A stretch of 64,000 bases of DNA. It comes from Rodentibacter ratti (GTDB lineage Bacteria > Pseudomonadota > Gammaproteobacteria > Enterobacterales > Pasteurellaceae). This document shows positions 51,999 through 64,000 of the stretch, in pieces. The position numbers were made by a program, and so were the translations under genes. Each line of letters starts with the position of its first letter. Position 1 is the first letter of the stretch. The DNA lies in assembly GCF_002000485.1 (NCBI RefSeq), contig NZ_MLAJ01000004.1, forward strand, positions 62,001 through 126,000, in the 5' to 3' direction. The notes beneath the pieces are model-generated. The model did not search any database. It was given only the letters and a program-made list of their open reading frames with translations, and was not told where the DNA came from.

Positions 51999-54341
51999 AT
52001 GAATAAAAAATATACGTTAATTTCTCTTTCTATTTTGACCGCACTTTATAGCCAAACAACGTTGGCTGATTTGCGTGCGCAATGTTTGGTGGGCGTGCCA
52101 AAGTTTTCCGGTGAGGTGGTATCAGGGGATCCCAATGATTTGCCTGTCTATATTGAAGCGGACGATGCGGAAATTAATCAGCCGACAAGTGCAATTTATA
52201 AAGGAAATGCGGATCTCAAGCAAGGAAACCGTCATTTGATTGCCGATTCCGTGGAGGTGAAGCAAACCGGTGAAGGCAACGCATTACAACGTTTCGCCTA
52301 TGTGCGGGGCGGATTTGATTATAAAGATGATCAAATTAATCTGTTAGGGCAAAATGCGGATTTTAATTTGGATTCTAAAGATGGTAATGTGGCGGACGCC
52401 GATTACCAATTAGTCGGGCGTCAAGGTCGGGGAAAAGCGCAAGAAATCGAATTGCGCAATAATACCCGTGTGATGAAAAATGCCACTTTCACGTCCTGTT
52501 TACCGAATGATAATGCGTGGGCGGTGGATGCTTCGGAGATTCGTCAGTATATTAAAGAAGAATATGCAGAAATGTGGCATGCCCGCTTTAAAGTACTGGG
52601 TGTCCCGATATTTTATACGCCATATTTGCAACTCCCTATTGGTGATCGTCGCCGTTCCGGTTTACTCATTCCAAATGCCGGAAGTTCGAGCCGTGACGGG
52701 TATTGGTATTCTCAACCGATTTATTGGAATATCGCACCGAATTATGATGCGACCATCACGCCGAAATATATGTCGCACCGTGGTTGGCAATTAAACGGTG
52801 AATTTCGCTATTTAACACCGGTTGGTGAAGGTAAAATTGCCGGTGAATATTTAGGGCGTGATCGCTATGATGAATATTTTAGCGATAACCGAAAACGCCA
52901 TTTATTCTATTGGAATCACAGTTCCTCTTTTCTTCAAAATTGGCGTTTGAATATTGATTATACCCGTGTGAGTGATAAACGCTATTTCACCGATTTTACC
53001 TCGGATTATGGTAGCAGTACGGACGGTTATGCCAATCAATATGCCCGTATCGCTTACTATCAGCCAAATTATAATTTCGCCATTTCCGCACGCCAATTCC
53101 AGATTTTTGATGAGGTGGATATCGGGCCTTATCGTGCGATGCCACAAATGGATTTTAACTATTATAAAAATGATTTAGCCAATGGCTGGCTAGACTTCAA
53201 ATTATTCTCACAAGCAGTGCGTTTTGATAATGACAGTAGCCTTATGCCAAAGGCTTGGCGTTTTCATCTTGAGCCAAGTTTAGCCACGGCAATGTCGAAT
53301 AGATACGGTAGCCTAAATATTGAAACCAAACTTTATGCGACCCATTACCAACAGAAAAAAGGCAAAGGCGTTGGGGCAGAAGAGGTTGACAGCCGGGTAA
53401 ATCGGGTTATTCCACAAATTAAAGTGGATTTACAAACCGTTTTAGCACGGGATACCACATTCTTAAAAGATTATACGCAAACCTTTGAGCCTCGCGCACA
53501 GTATTTGTATCGCCCGTATCGTAATCAAAGCAATATCGGTTCAAGCCGTACCAATGATTATTTGGGGTATGGCTATGATTCTTCGTTAGTTCAGCAAGAT
53601 TATTACTCTTTGTTCCGTGATCGCCGTTATAGCGGGTTAGACCGTATTGCTTCCGCTAACCAAATCACTTTGGGGGGAACAACTCGCTTTTATGATAGAC
53701 ATTCAAGGGAACGTTTTAATTTCTCTGCCGGACAAACCTATTACTTAACGGATTCTAAAATTGACAGTAATCCGGCAAATAGTACACAGCGTTCTTCTTC
53801 CTCTTGGGCGTTGGAATCAAACTGGAAAATCAATGATAATTGGAACTGGCACGGTAGCTATCAATATGATACTCAGTTGAAGAAAACTTCACTCGCCAAT
53901 ACCAGCATTGAATATAATCCGGAAAGAAATAATTTAATTCAATTCAATTATCGCTATGCGAGCCAAGCTTATATCGACCAAAACTTAGGGCGCTCTGCTA
54001 ATGCTTATAAGCAAGATATTAAACAAGTAGGTTTGGTTGCGGCTTGGGAAGTGACGGATAATTGGGCGGTAGTCGGAAAATATTATCAAGACTTAGCTCT
54101 GAAAAAACCGGTAGAACAATACCTTGGCGTGCAATATAACAGCTGCTGTTGGGCGATTGGTGTCGGTGCCAGACGTTATGTGACCAATCGCCAAAATCAA
54201 AAACAAGATGAAGTGTTGTATGATAATAGTATCGGCGTAACCTTTGAATTACGTGGCTTAGGGACAAATGATCACCAAAGCGGTATTCAAGATATGTTGG
54301 AAAAAGGTAAGTTGCCGTATATTAAAGCGTATAGCTTATAA
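51999..54341 (+). CDS. lptD: LPS assembly outer-membrane protein LptD
   Basis: Outer-membrane barrel that inserts lipopolysaccharide or lipooligosaccharide. The 780-residue protein has a signal peptide (about 1-23, cleaved near TLA), an N-terminal jellyroll domain (about 45-200: YIEADDAEINQPTSAIYKGNADLKQGNRHLIAD), and the barrel (RSGLLIPNAGSSSRDGYWYSQPIYWNIAPNYDATITPKYMS onward). Four cysteines fit the conserved disulfide set: Cys29, one in TFTSCLPND, and the adjacent pair in YNSCCWAIGVG. The uptake signal 52038-52046 encodes LTAL in the signal peptide. A TATAAT at about 51962-51967 may be part of its promoter. Confidence 0.96.
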   Translation: MNKKYTLISLSILTALYSQTTLADLRAQCLVGVPKFSGEVVSGDPNDLPVYIEADDAEINQPTSAIYKGNADLKQGNRHLIADSVEVKQTGEGNALQRFAYVRGGFDYKDDQINLLGQNADFNLDSKDGNVADADYQLVGRQGRGKAQEIELRNNTRVMKNATFTSCLPNDNAWAVDASEIRQYIKEEYAEMWHARFKVLGVPIFYTPYLQLPIGDRRRSGLLIPNAGSSSRDGYWYSQPIYWNIAPNYDATITPKYMSHRGWQLNGEFRYLTPVGEGKIAGEYLGRDRYDEYFSDNRKRHLFYWNHSSSFLQNWRLNIDYTRVSDKRYFTDFTSDYGSSTDGYANQYARIAYYQPNYNFAISARQFQIFDEVDIGPYRAMPQMDFNYYKNDLANGWLDFKLFSQAVRFDNDSSLMPKAWRFHLEPSLATAMSNRYGSLNIETKLYATHYQQKKGKGVGAEEVDSRVNRVIPQIKVDLQTVLARDTTFLKDYTQTFEPRAQYLYRPYRNQSNIGSSRTNDYLGYGYDSSLVQQDYYSLFRDRRYSGLDRIASANQITLGGTTRFYDRHSRERFNFSAGQTYYLTDSKIDSNPANSTQRSSSSWALESNWKINDNWNWHGSYQYDTQLKKTSLANTSIEYNPERNNLIQFNYRYASQAYIDQNLGRSANAYKQDIKQVGLVAAWEVTDNWAVVGKYYQDLALKKPVEQYLGVQYNSCCWAIGVGARRYVTNRQNQKQDEVLYDNSIGVTFELRGLGTNDHQSGIQDMLEKGKLPYIKAYSL

Positions 54342-54367
54342 GTGAACTATCGAAAATAGGATAGCGA

Positions 54368-55114
54368 ATGAAAAAACAAGCAATTTTAACCGCACTTTTG
54401 GGTGCGATGGTATTGAGCGGTTGTGCAACGAAACCCGATGGTGAACGTAACGACCCAATGGAGGGCTTTAACCGCACGATGTGGGATTTTAACTACAACG
54501 TGGTGGATCGCTATGTGTTAGAACCCGCAGCGAAAGGTTGGCGTGATTATGTGCCGACACCGGTCACCAAAGGGCTGACTAACGTGGCGAATAACTTAGA
54601 TGAGCCGGTAAGTTTTGTGAACCGTATGATTGAGGGGGAGCCGAAAAAGGCTTTTGTACATTTCAATCGTTTCTGGATTAATACGGTGTTTGGTTTAGGC
54701 GGTTTATTTGATTTTGCCAGTGCAAGCAAAGAACTGCAGGTTTACGAACAACGTGGATTTGGTGAAACATTAGGCAGTTATGGTGTGGATGCCGGTGCTT
54801 ATATGGTTCTGCCTTTGTATAATGCGACAACCCCTCGCCAACTAACCGGGGCTGTGGTGGATGCCGCCTATATGTATCCGTTTTGGGAGTGGGCAGTGGA
54901 TGGTCCGTTTTCACTGGTTAAATATGGTGTTCAAGTGCTGGATACCCGTGCCAAGAATTTGGATAACGCCGAATTGTTAAATCAAGCACAAGATCCTTAT
55001 GTGACATTCCGTGAAGCCTATTTCCAAAATTTGGAATTTAAAGTGAATGACGGAAAAGTAAAAGAAGGTTCACAGAAAGAGCTTTCTGATGATGTATTGA
55101 AAGAAATTGATTAA
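54368..55114 (+). CDS. mlaA: Outer-membrane lipid asymmetry lipoprotein MlaA (VacJ)
   Basis: Lipoprotein that removes misplaced phospholipid from the outer leaflet for the Mla pathway. The 248-residue precursor has the lipobox LSGC with Cys19 lipidated. Characteristic stretches are DPMEGFNRTMWDFNYNVVDRYVLEPAAKGWRDYVPTPVTKGLTNVANNLDEPVSFVN and ERGFGETLGSYGVDAGAYMVLPL-like QRGFGETLGSYG. The uptake signal 54389-54397 encodes LTAL in the signal peptide. It follows lptD by 26 bp. Confidence 0.95.
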   Translation: MKKQAILTALLGAMVLSGCATKPDGERNDPMEGFNRTMWDFNYNVVDRYVLEPAAKGWRDYVPTPVTKGLTNVANNLDEPVSFVNRMIEGEPKKAFVHFNRFWINTVFGLGGLFDFASASKELQVYEQRGFGETLGSYGVDAGAYMVLPLYNATTPRQLTGAVVDAAYMYPFWEWAVDGPFSLVKYGVQVLDTRAKNLDNAELLNQAQDPYVTFREAYFQNLEFKVNDGKVKEGSQKELSDDVLKEID

Positions 55115-55115
55115 T

Positions 55116-55145
55116 AAAAAGTGCGGTTGGTTTTACCGCATTTTT
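55116..55145. terminator. Terminator after mlaA
   Basis: AAAAAGTGCGGT (55116-55127) pairs with TACCGCATTTTT (55134-55145), with one bulge or mismatch and a 6-base loop, followed by Ts. The left arm is a full uptake signal, the right arm a degenerate one. Confidence 0.8.
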
Positions 55146-55176
55146 CTCGATGAAAAGTAAGAAAGGAGAACTAACG

Positions 55177-55566
55177 ATGACAAAAATTATTCATACCGAA
55201 AAAGCGCCTGCTGCAATTGGTCCTTATGTTCAGGCGGTAGATTTAGGGAATTTGGTGTTGACCTCAGGTCAAATTCCGGTAAATCCGGCAACAGGGGAAG
55301 TGCCGACCGATATAGTGGCACAAGCCCGTCAATCTTTAGAAAACGTCAAAGCGATTGTGGAACAAGCCGGCTTAAGCGTAGCGGATATTGTGAAAACTAC
55401 CGTATTTGTGAAAGATTTAAATGATTTTGCTGTGGTGAATGCGGAGTATGAGCGTTTCTTTAAAGAGAACAATCATCCGACTTTTCCTGCCCGTTCTTGT
55501 GTAGAAGTTGCACGTTTACCGAAAGATGTCGGGTTGGAAATTGAAGCCATTGCGGTAAGAAAATAA
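55177..55566 (+). CDS. ridA: 2-iminobutanoate/2-iminopropanoate deaminase RidA
   Basis: Clears reactive enamine/imine intermediates made by PLP enzymes such as threonine dehydratase. The 129-residue protein has the family start (HTEKAPAAIGPYVQAVDLGNLVLTSGQIPV), the active-site arginine in PARSCVEVARLPKDVGLEIEAIA. AAAGGAGA (55162-55169) selects ATG 55177 over an in-frame ATG at 55150. It is a single-gene unit between mlaA and the ribosomal operon. Confidence 0.95.
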   Translation: MTKIIHTEKAPAAIGPYVQAVDLGNLVLTSGQIPVNPATGEVPTDIVAQARQSLENVKAIVEQAGLSVADIVKTTVFVKDLNDFAVVNAEYERFFKENNHPTFPARSCVEVARLPKDVGLEIEAIAVRK

Positions 55567-55604
55567 TATCAGGTGTTGTTTTGGATCTTTTTTCGCCAAA
55601 TGGC

Positions 55605-55633
55605 TTTACAAGAAAAAGGATTCACTTTATAAT
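55605..55633 (+). promoter_or_regulatory. Strong promoter of rplJL-rpoBC
   Basis: TTTACA (55605-55610), a 17-bp spacer and a perfect TATAAT (55628-55633) precede the L10 leader by a few bases and rplJ by 220 bp. One mismatch to consensus in total. Confidence 0.85.
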
Positions 55634-55639
55634 CTTGCA

Positions 55640-55853
55640 CCTTTGTTATGGCTTTAGGCTATAACCGCATTTCTGGTTGGTGCTTGACCTATTCAAGCCC
55701 CGTCCAAGACCGTAGGGGAGCAATCTTAATCATCCTACGTAGATGGTGTACAGAATAAGAATTTTTCTTGCTTCTGGGCACCGAAGTCGTCCTAATCTTA
55801 GATTAGGTAAATTAATTCCGAGAAATCGGAGTGTATTCAGGAGCTAAAAGCCA
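55640..55853 (+). promoter_or_regulatory. L10 ribosomal-protein leader (rplJ leader)
   Basis: The mRNA leader to which L10(L12)4 binds to repress translation. GTCCAAGACCGTAGG (about 55702-55716), then CTTAAT and CCTACGTAGATGGTG (55734-55748) match the strongly conserved core of the gamma-proteobacterial L10 leader, forming a CGTAGG/CCTACG stem. Two further hairpins follow: CCTAATC/GATTAGG (55791-55797 and 55801-55807) and TCCGA/TCGGA (55817-55830), the last just before the rplJ ribosome-binding site AGGAG. Confidence 0.85.
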
Positions 55854-56345
55854 ATGGCATTAAATCTTCAAGACAAACAAGCAATTGTTGCTGAAGTAAA
55901 TGAAGCAGCCAAAGGTGCACTTTCAGCAGTGATCGCAGATTCTCGCGGTGTGACTGTTGATAAAATGACTGAATTACGTAAGTCAGCTCGTGAAGCTGGT
56001 GTAACAATGCGTGTGGTTCGTAATACTTTATTACGCCGTGCGGTTGAAGGCACAGATTACGAATGCTTGAAAGATACGTTTGTAGGTCCAACACTTATCG
56101 CCTTCTCTAACGAACACCCGGGCGCAGCGGCTCGTTTGTTCAAAGAGTTTGCTAAAGCAAACGATAAGTTTGAAATTAAAGGTGCAGCCTTTGAAGGTAA
56201 GATCCAAGATGTTGAATTCTTAGCAACATTACCAACTTACGAAGAAGCAATTGCACGTTTAATGGGCACAATGAAAGAAGCTGCGGCAGGCAAACTTGCT
56301 CGCACTTTTGCGGCATTACGCGACAAATTACAAGAAGCGGCTTAA
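55854..56345 (+). CDS. rplJ: 50S ribosomal protein L10
   Basis: Base of the ribosomal stalk, 163 residues. The N-terminal rRNA-binding domain shows [62 protein letters not shown]. The C-terminal helix that binds L7/L12 dimers ends the protein. CAGGAGCT precedes the ATG. rplK and rplA, which often lie upstream, are not here; ridA is. Confidence 0.97.
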   Translation: MALNLQDKQAIVAEVNEAAKGALSAVIADSRGVTVDKMTELRKSAREAGVTMRVVRNTLLRRAVEGTDYECLKDTFVGPTLIAFSNEHPGAAARLFKEFAKANDKFEIKGAAFEGKIQDVEFLATLPTYEEAIARLMGTMKEAAAGKLARTFAALRDKLQEAA

Positions 56346-56399
56346 TTACCAAGCGTTTCTTACTTCATCTAACTTTATTTATTTTAGGGATTGATTGTT

Positions 56400-56771
56400 A
56401 TGTCATTAACTAACGAACAAATTATTGAAGCGATTGCTTCTAAAACTGTAACTGAAATCGTTGAATTAATCGCAGCGATGGAAGAAAAATTCGGCGTTTC
56501 AGCAGCGGCAGCAGTAGCAGCAGCACCAGCAGGTGGCGCAGCAGCAGCGGCAGAAGAGAAAACTGAATTTGATGTAGTACTTGCTGAAGCTGGTGCAAAC
56601 AAAGTAGCAGTAATCAAAGCAGTACGTGGTGCAACTGGTTTAGGCTTGAAAGAAGCGAAAGACTTAGTTGAATCTGCACCTGCAGCGTTAAAAGAAGGCA
56701 TCTCTAAAGAAGAAGCTGAAGCGCTTAAGAAAGAATTAGAAGAAGCTGGTGCAAAAGTAGAAATCAAATAA
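56400..56771 (+). CDS. rplL: 50S ribosomal protein L7/L12
   Basis: Stalk protein that recruits translation GTPases, 123 residues. The N-terminal dimerisation region ([33 protein letters not shown]), Ala-rich hinge and C-terminal domain ([39 protein letters not shown]) are intact. I start at ATG 56400; a TTG three codons upstream is in frame. The Ala-rich hinge uses repeated GCA codons. Confidence 0.97.
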   Translation: MSLTNEQIIEAIASKTVTEIVELIAAMEEKFGVSAAAAVAAAPAGGAAAAAEEKTEFDVVLAEAGANKVAVIKAVRGATGLGLKEAKDLVESAPAALKEGISKEEAEALKKELEEAGAKVEIK

Positions 56772-56805
56772 TTTTTGATTCACTAATGCCCTGTTTCTCA
56801 GGCTT

Positions 56806-56833
56806 AATGGCTGGTGGTTTACCATCAGCCATT
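56806..56833 (+). terminator. Attenuator-type hairpin between rplL and rpoB
   Basis: AATGGCTGGTGGT (56806-56818) pairs with ACCATCAGCCATT (56821-56833), 13 bp with one G-T pair, followed by TT and then non-T bases. Lack of a good T-run suggests partial termination or RNase processing, as at the same place in E. coli. The rest of the 301-bp gap to rpoB (56772-57072) holds an uptake signal (57014-57022) and no gene. Confidence 0.65.
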
Positions 56834-57072
56834 TTGTGCTATCAAAATAGGCACAAAAACAGATAATCATTTTCCGTTTAATTTTATCTGCTTCCACTCA
56901 AGTTAATAATAGACGTTTTAATTTGAGTAACCCACTACAGAAGTAAGGTTCAGAGTGCGGTTCCTGAAAACGGTGTCCATACCTTGATATAAGTTAAAAC
57001 GAGGCCAAAATTGACCGCACTTTTTCTTGTGTCAGCTCAGTCTCACTAAAATTGATAGAGGAAAACCAACCA

Positions 57073-60000
57073 ATGGGTCTCTCCTATTCTGAGAAAAAAC
57101 GAATTCGTAAAGACTTCGGCAAACGTCCGCAAGTTTTAAATGTACCTTATTTATTAACTATCCAATTAGATTCGTTTGATAAATTTATTCAAAAAGATCC
57201 TGATGGTCAGCAAGGCTTAGAAGCTGCTTTCCGTTCAGTCTTTCCGATTGTTAGCAACAATGGCTATACCGAATTACAATATGTTGATTACCGTTTAGAA
57301 GAACCGGAATTTGATGTGCGTGAGTGCCAAATTCGTGGGTCAACTTATGCGGCTGGTTTGCGTGTTAAATTGCGTCTTGTGAGCTACGATAAAGAGTCTT
57401 CTTCACGTGCAGTCAAAGATATTAAAGAAAATGAAGTGTATATGGGTGAAATCCCATTAATGACTGACAACGGTACCTTTGTGATCAACGGTACTGAACG
57501 TGTTATCGTTTCACAATTGCACCGTAGCCCGGGTGTATTCTTTGATTCTGATAAAGGTAAAACCCATTCATCAGGTAAAGTGCTATACAACGCACGTATC
57601 ATTCCTTACCGCGGCTCTTGGTTGGATTTTGAGTTTGATCCGAAAGATAACCTTTATGCACGTATTGACCGTCGTCGTAAATTACCGGCAACCATTATTC
57701 TTCGTGCATTAGGCTACACCACCGAAGAAATCTTAAATTTATTCTTCGATAAAGTGACCTTTGAAATCGCCGACAATAAATTATTAATGACCCTCGTGCC
57801 GGAGCGTTTACGTGGTGAAACCGCTTCTTTTGATATTGAAGTAAACGGCAAAGTTTATGTAGAACGTGGTCGTCGTATTACTGCACGTCACATTAAAGCA
57901 TTAGAAAAAGATAACGTGACACAAGTTGTGGTGCCGACCGAATATATCGTGGGTAAAGTTGCGGTAAAAGATTATGTGGATTTGGAATCCGGGGAAATTA
58001 TTTGTCCGGCGAACGGTGAAATTTCTTTAGAAATTTTAGCCAAGTTAGCACAAGCGGGCTACAACGTTGTTGAAACCTTATTTACCAATGACTTAGATTA
58101 CGGCCCTTATATTTCTGAAACTTTACGTGTTGATCCGACTTACGATAAAACCAGTGCGCTTTACGAAATCTATCGTATGATGCGTCCGGGCGAGCCGCCA
58201 ACACCGGAATCTTCAGAAGCCTTATTCCATAACTTATTTTTCTCTGCAGAACGTTATGATTTATCTGCAGTAGGTCGTATGAAATTCAACCGCTCTTTAG
58301 GTATTCCTGAAGGCGTGGGCAGTGGTATTTTAAGTCATGAAGATATCATTGCGGTCATGCGTAAACTTATTGATATCCGTAACGGCCGTGGTGAAGTGGA
58401 TGATATTGACCACTTAGGTAACCGTCGTATCCGTTCTGTGGGTGAAATGGCGGAAAACCAATTCCGCATTGGTTTAGTGCGTGTAGAAAGAGCGGTCAAA
58501 GAGCGCTTATCTTTAGGTGATTTAGATGCGATCACACCACAGGATTTAATTAATCCGAAACCTATTTCTGCGGCAGTGAAAGAATTCTTTGGTTCTTCAC
58601 AACTTTCGCAATTTATGGATCAAAACAACCCATTATCGGAAGTGACCCATAAGCGTCGTATTTCTGCATTAGGTCCGGGCGGTTTAACCCGTGAGCGTGC
58701 AGGATTTGAAGTGCGTGACGTACATAACACCCACTATGGTCGTTTATGTCCAATTGAAACGCCTGAAGGTCCGAACATTGGTTTAATCAACTCTCTTTCC
58801 GCCTTTGCCCGTACTAATGATTACGGTTTCTTAGAAACCCCGTATCGTAAAGTTATTGACGGTCAAGTGACGGAAGAAATCGAATATTTATCCGCTATTG
58901 ATGAAGCAAATTATATCATCGCACAGGCAAACTCAAACCTAGACGAGAACAATCGCTTTACCGATGCCTTTGTTACGGCGCGTGGTGAGCGTGGTGAGTC
59001 CGGTTTATATAAACCTGAAGATATCCATTATATGGACGTATCCACTCAACAAGTGGTGTCTGTGGCGGCGGCATTGATCCCATTCCTTGAGCATGATGAT
59101 GCGAACCGTGCCTTGATGGGAGCAAACATGCAACGTCAGGCAGTTCCAACATTACGTGCTGATAAGCCGTTGGTGGGAACGGGCATGGAAAAACCGATTG
59201 CCCTTGACTCCGGTGTGGCTGTGGTGGCGAAACGTGGTGGTATCGTTCAATATGTAGATGCTTCGCGTATCGTAATTAAAGTGAATGAAGATGAAACCGT
59301 TGCAGGTGAGGCGGGGATTGATATTTATAACTTAATCAAATACACCCGTTCTAACCAAAATACCTGTATCAACCAAATTCCTTGTGTGAATTTGGGCGAT
59401 CCGATTAATCGTGGTGAGGTTTTGGCTGACGGTCCTTCAACCGATTTAGGGGAGTTGGCATTAGGTCAAAATATTCGTGTGGCATTCATGCCATGGAATG
59501 GTTATAACTTCGAAGACTCCATGTTAGTGTCTGAGCGTGTGGTTCAACAAGATCGCTTTACCACCATTCATATCCAAGAACTTTCTTGTGTGGCTCGTGA
59601 TACCAAATTAGGCGCAGAAGAAATCACCGCAGATATTCCAAATGTGGGCGAATCGGCACTGAGCAAATTAGATGAATCCGGTATCGTTTATGTGGGTGCG
59701 GAAGTAAAAGGTGGCGACATCTTAGTCGGTAAAGTGACACCGAAAGGTGAAACCCAATTAACACCGGAAGAAAAATTGTTACGTGCAATTTTCGGTGAAA
59801 AAGCCTCTGATGTGAAAGATTCTTCATTACGCGTACCAAACAGCGTAAGCGGTACGGTTATCGACGTACAAGTCTTCACCCGTGATGGTGTGGAAAAAGA
59901 TAAACGTGCGCTAGAAATTGAAGAAATGCAATTAAAAGAAGCGAAGAAAGACCTTTCCGATGAATTGGAAATTTTAGAGGCTGGTTTATTCGCCCGTGTT

Positions 60001-61101
60001 CGCAATCTTCTTATTTCAGGTGGCGTGGATGAAGCGCAATTAGATAAATTAGATCGTACTAAATGGTTAGAACAAACCATTGCCGATGAAGAGAAACAAA
60101 ACCAATTAGAGCAACTCGCAGAGCAATACGAAGAGCTTCGTAAAGAGTTTGAACTCAAACTTGAAGTGAAACGTAAGAAAATCATCAAAGGTGATGATCT
60201 TGCACCAGGCGTATTGAAAGTGGTGAAAGTTTATCTTGCGGTGAAACGCCAGATCCAACCGGGTGATAAAATGGCGGGTCGTCACGGTAACAAAGGGGTT
60301 ATCTCAAAAATTAATCCTGTTGAAGATATGCCGTACGATGAAAACGGCCAACCGGTTGAAATCGTATTAAACCCACTGGGCGTTCCATCCCGTATGAATA
60401 TCGGTCAGATCCTTGAAACCCACTTAGGTTTAGCGGCAAAAGGTATTGGTGATCAAATCAATGCGATGCTTAAACAAAAACAAGAAGTGGAAAAATTACG
60501 CAGTTATATGCAAAAAGCCTATGATTTAGGACAAGGTTCACAAAAAGTGGATTTAAGCACCTTCACTGATGAAGAAGTGCTACGTTTAGCAGATAACTTA
60601 CGTAAAGGTTTACCGGTTGCTACCCCTGTGTTTGATGGTGCGGATGAAACGGAAATCAAAGAGTTATTAAAACTCGGCGGTTTACCGACTTCCGGTCAGA
60701 TCACCTTATACGATGGACGTACCGGTGAGAAATTTGAGCGTCCGGTCACCGTAGGTTACATGTACATGCTCAAATTGAACCACTTGGTTGACGACAAAAT
60801 GCATGCTCGTTCAACGGGTTCTTATAGTCTCGTTACGCAACAACCATTGGGTGGTAAAGCACAATTCGGTGGTCAACGTTTCGGTGAGATGGAGGTATGG
60901 GCACTTGAAGCTTATGGTGCGGCTTATACGTTACAAGAAATGCTCACTGTGAAATCCGATGATGTGAACGGTCGTACGAAGATGTATAAAAACATCGTCA
61001 GCGGCAACCAACAAATGGATCCAGGTACACCGGAATCTTTCAACGTGATTATGAAAGAAATCCGCTCACTTGGTCTAAATATTGAATTAGACGAAGAGTA
61101 A
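57073..61101 (+). CDS. rpoB: RNA polymerase subunit beta
   Basis: Catalytic-core subunit, 1342 residues. I start at ATG 57073 ([19 protein letters not shown]), matching the family; an in-frame TTG seven codons upstream is not needed. The rifampicin-binding segment [31 protein letters not shown] is wild type at the positions equal to E. coli Asp516, His526 and Ser531. The flap and the switch regions near the end ([50 protein letters not shown]) are intact. No uptake signal lies in the gene. Confidence 0.98.
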   Translation: MGLSYSEKKRIRKDFGKRPQVLNVPYLLTIQLDSFDKFIQKDPDGQQGLEAAFRSVFPIVSNNGYTELQYVDYRLEEPEFDVRECQIRGSTYAAGLRVKLRLVSYDKESSSRAVKDIKENEVYMGEIPLMTDNGTFVINGTERVIVSQLHRSPGVFFDSDKGKTHSSGKVLYNARIIPYRGSWLDFEFDPKDNLYARIDRRRKLPATIILRALGYTTEEILNLFFDKVTFEIADNKLLMTLVPERLRGETASFDIEVNGKVYVERGRRITARHIKALEKDNVTQVVVPTEYIVGKVAVKDYVDLESGEIICPANGEISLEILAKLAQAGYNVVETLFTNDLDYGPYISETLRVDPTYDKTSALYEIYRMMRPGEPPTPESSEALFHNLFFSAERYDLSAVGRMKFNRSLGIPEGVGSGILSHEDIIAVMRKLIDIRNGRGEVDDIDHLGNRRIRSVGEMAENQFRIGLVRVERAVKERLSLGDLDAITPQDLINPKPISAAVKEFFGSSQLSQFMDQNNPLSEVTHKRRISALGPGGLTRERAGFEVRDVHNTHYGRLCPIETPEGPNIGLINSLSAFARTNDYGFLETPYRKVIDGQVTEEIEYLSAIDEANYIIAQANSNLDENNRFTDAFVTARGERGESGLYKPEDIHYMDVSTQQVVSVAAALIPFLEHDDANRALMGANMQRQAVPTLRADKPLVGTGMEKPIALDSGVAVVAKRGGIVQYVDASRIVIKVNEDETVAGEAGIDIYNLIKYTRSNQNTCINQIPCVNLGDPINRGEVLADGPSTDLGELALGQNIRVAFMPWNGYNFEDSMLVSERVVQQDRFTTIHIQELSCVARDTKLGAEEITADIPNVGESALSKLDESGIVYVGAEVKGGDILVGKVTPKGETQLTPEEKLLRAIFGEKASDVKDSSLRVPNSVSGTVIDVQVFTRDGVEKDKRALEIEEMQLKEAKKDLSDELEILEAGLFARVRNLLISGGVDEAQLDKLDRTKWLEQTIADEEKQNQLEQLAEQYEELRKEFELKLEVKRKKIIKGDDLAPGVLKVVKVYLAVKRQIQPGDKMAGRHGNKGVISKINPVEDMPYDENGQPVEIVLNPLGVPSRMNIGQILETHLGLAAKGIGDQINAMLKQKQEVEKLRSYMQKAYDLGQGSQKVDLSTFTDEEVLRLADNLRKGLPVATPVFDGADETEIKELLKLGGLPTSGQITLYDGRTGEKFERPVTVGYMYMLKLNHLVDDKMHARSTGSYSLVTQQPLGGKAQFGGQRFGEMEVWALEAYGAAYTLQEMLTVKSDDVNGRTKMYKNIVSGNQQMDPGTPESFNVIMKEIRSLGLNIELDEE

Positions 61102-61146
61102 TCAATGGTGCTCAATGAGCATTGATGAATATATTTAAATGATGTT

Positions 61147-61255
61147 ATCCCTTGGCTCCACCCGTTTACGGGGGGAGCTGCCGAAGGCTGAGGGGGGAGA
61201 ATTTTAGCCCCCTTCCGCCCTTCGGGCACCTTCCCCCGCAAAGCAGGGGAAGGCA
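61147..61255. repeat. GC-rich multi-hairpin repeat in the rpoB-rpoC spacer
   Basis: About 109 bp much richer in GC than the surroundings. Visible stems are CTCC.CCCG/CGGGG.GAG (about 61156-61178), GAGGGGGG with CCCCCTTC (61190-61215), and CCTTCCCC/GGGGAAGG (61229-61236 and 61246-61253). It resembles dispersed intergenic repeats annotated as spurious small proteins in other genomes. It lies inside the rpoBC transcript. Confidence 0.7.
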
Positions 61256-61288
61256 AGATTTACAACAGCATAAAACTTGAAATCGCCG

Positions 61289-61327
61289 AAGTGCGGTCAA
61301 AATTCTCGCTAATTTTTAACCGCACTT
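61289..61327. repeat. Opposed uptake signals before rpoC
   Basis: AAGTGCGGTCAAAATT (61289-61304) and AATTTTTAACCGCACTT (61311-61327) form a long imperfect stem with a 6-base loop 30 bp before the rpoC start. In other places of this window such pairs are terminators; here the right arm is followed by TAAACCTTT, not by a clean T-run, so it should be read through. Confidence 0.7.
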
Positions 61328-61357
61328 TAAACCTTTAACTCCGACAGGAGAACATTT

Positions 61358-64000
<2,643 letters not shown>

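Noticed and set aside
59688-60188. A 166-codon minus-strand frame inside rpoB
   Set aside because: Ser-rich product antisense to charged helical rpoB sequence, a common artefact in highly expressed genes.
60924-61256. A minus-strand frame from the rpoB-rpoC gap into rpoB
   Set aside because: Its N-terminal part is translated repeat (Pro/Ala-rich) and the remainder is antisense to rpoB.

Overview
This window comes from a Pasteurellaceae genome of the Haemophilus/Aggregatibacter/Pasteurella/Rodentibacter side of the family. The main evidence is the 9-base DNA uptake signal AAGTGCGGT (either strand), which I count about 46 times by eye, often as opposed pairs that form terminators. The near-identity of AtpE, RpoB and RpoC to remembered Haemophilus proteins and moderate AT richness agree. 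I cannot fix the species; Aggregatibacter or a Haemophilus relative is my guess.

Layout. 1-533: the 3' end of mioC and then a region with every mark of the chromosomal origin oriC (DnaA boxes, AT-rich 13-mers, dense GATC). 534-4537: mnmG and rsmG, with a divergent quinone-reductase/HxlR-regulator pair (qorB and a qorR-like gene) between them. 4661-11525: the complete ATP synthase operon atpIBEFHAGDC. 11651-19354: pyrR, a surA-like foldase, mltG-tmk-holB-tatD, a DUF1523 protein, a CNNM/CorC-type membrane protein and a lipoprotein. 19427-23572: fructose PTS operon fruBKA, in which FruB carries two HPr domains. 23686-33597: sdhE, the envelope-stress operon rpoE-rseA-rseB with a sigma-E-type promoter, then tamA-tamB-ppx. 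33594-37669: a stand-alone PRD protein on the minus strand, yqaB-maa-yqaA, luxS, purT. 38097-41201: aqpZ and a minus-strand autotransporter. 41289-42933: a minus-strand three-gene module that fits a HipBST toxin-antitoxin system. 43137-46199: ilvC and divergent ilvY, separated by a roughly 460-bp palindromic element. 46257-55566: rarD, glpE, yheS, yrdD-tsaC-aroE-tag, lptD, mlaA, ridA. 55605-64000: rplJ-rplL-rpoB-rpoC with an L10-type leader; rpoC runs off the window.

The content is mostly core: replication start, tRNA modification, energy production, envelope biogenesis (SurA, TamA/TamB, LptD, MlaA, sigma-E) and transcription/translation. The accessory or unusual parts are the HipBST module, the qorB/qorR-like insertion, the autotransporter, the tandem-HPr FruB, and three kinds of palindromic repeat, one of them inside the rpoB-rpoC spacer. 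I saw no tRNA, rRNA, CRISPR array, transposase or prophage gene.
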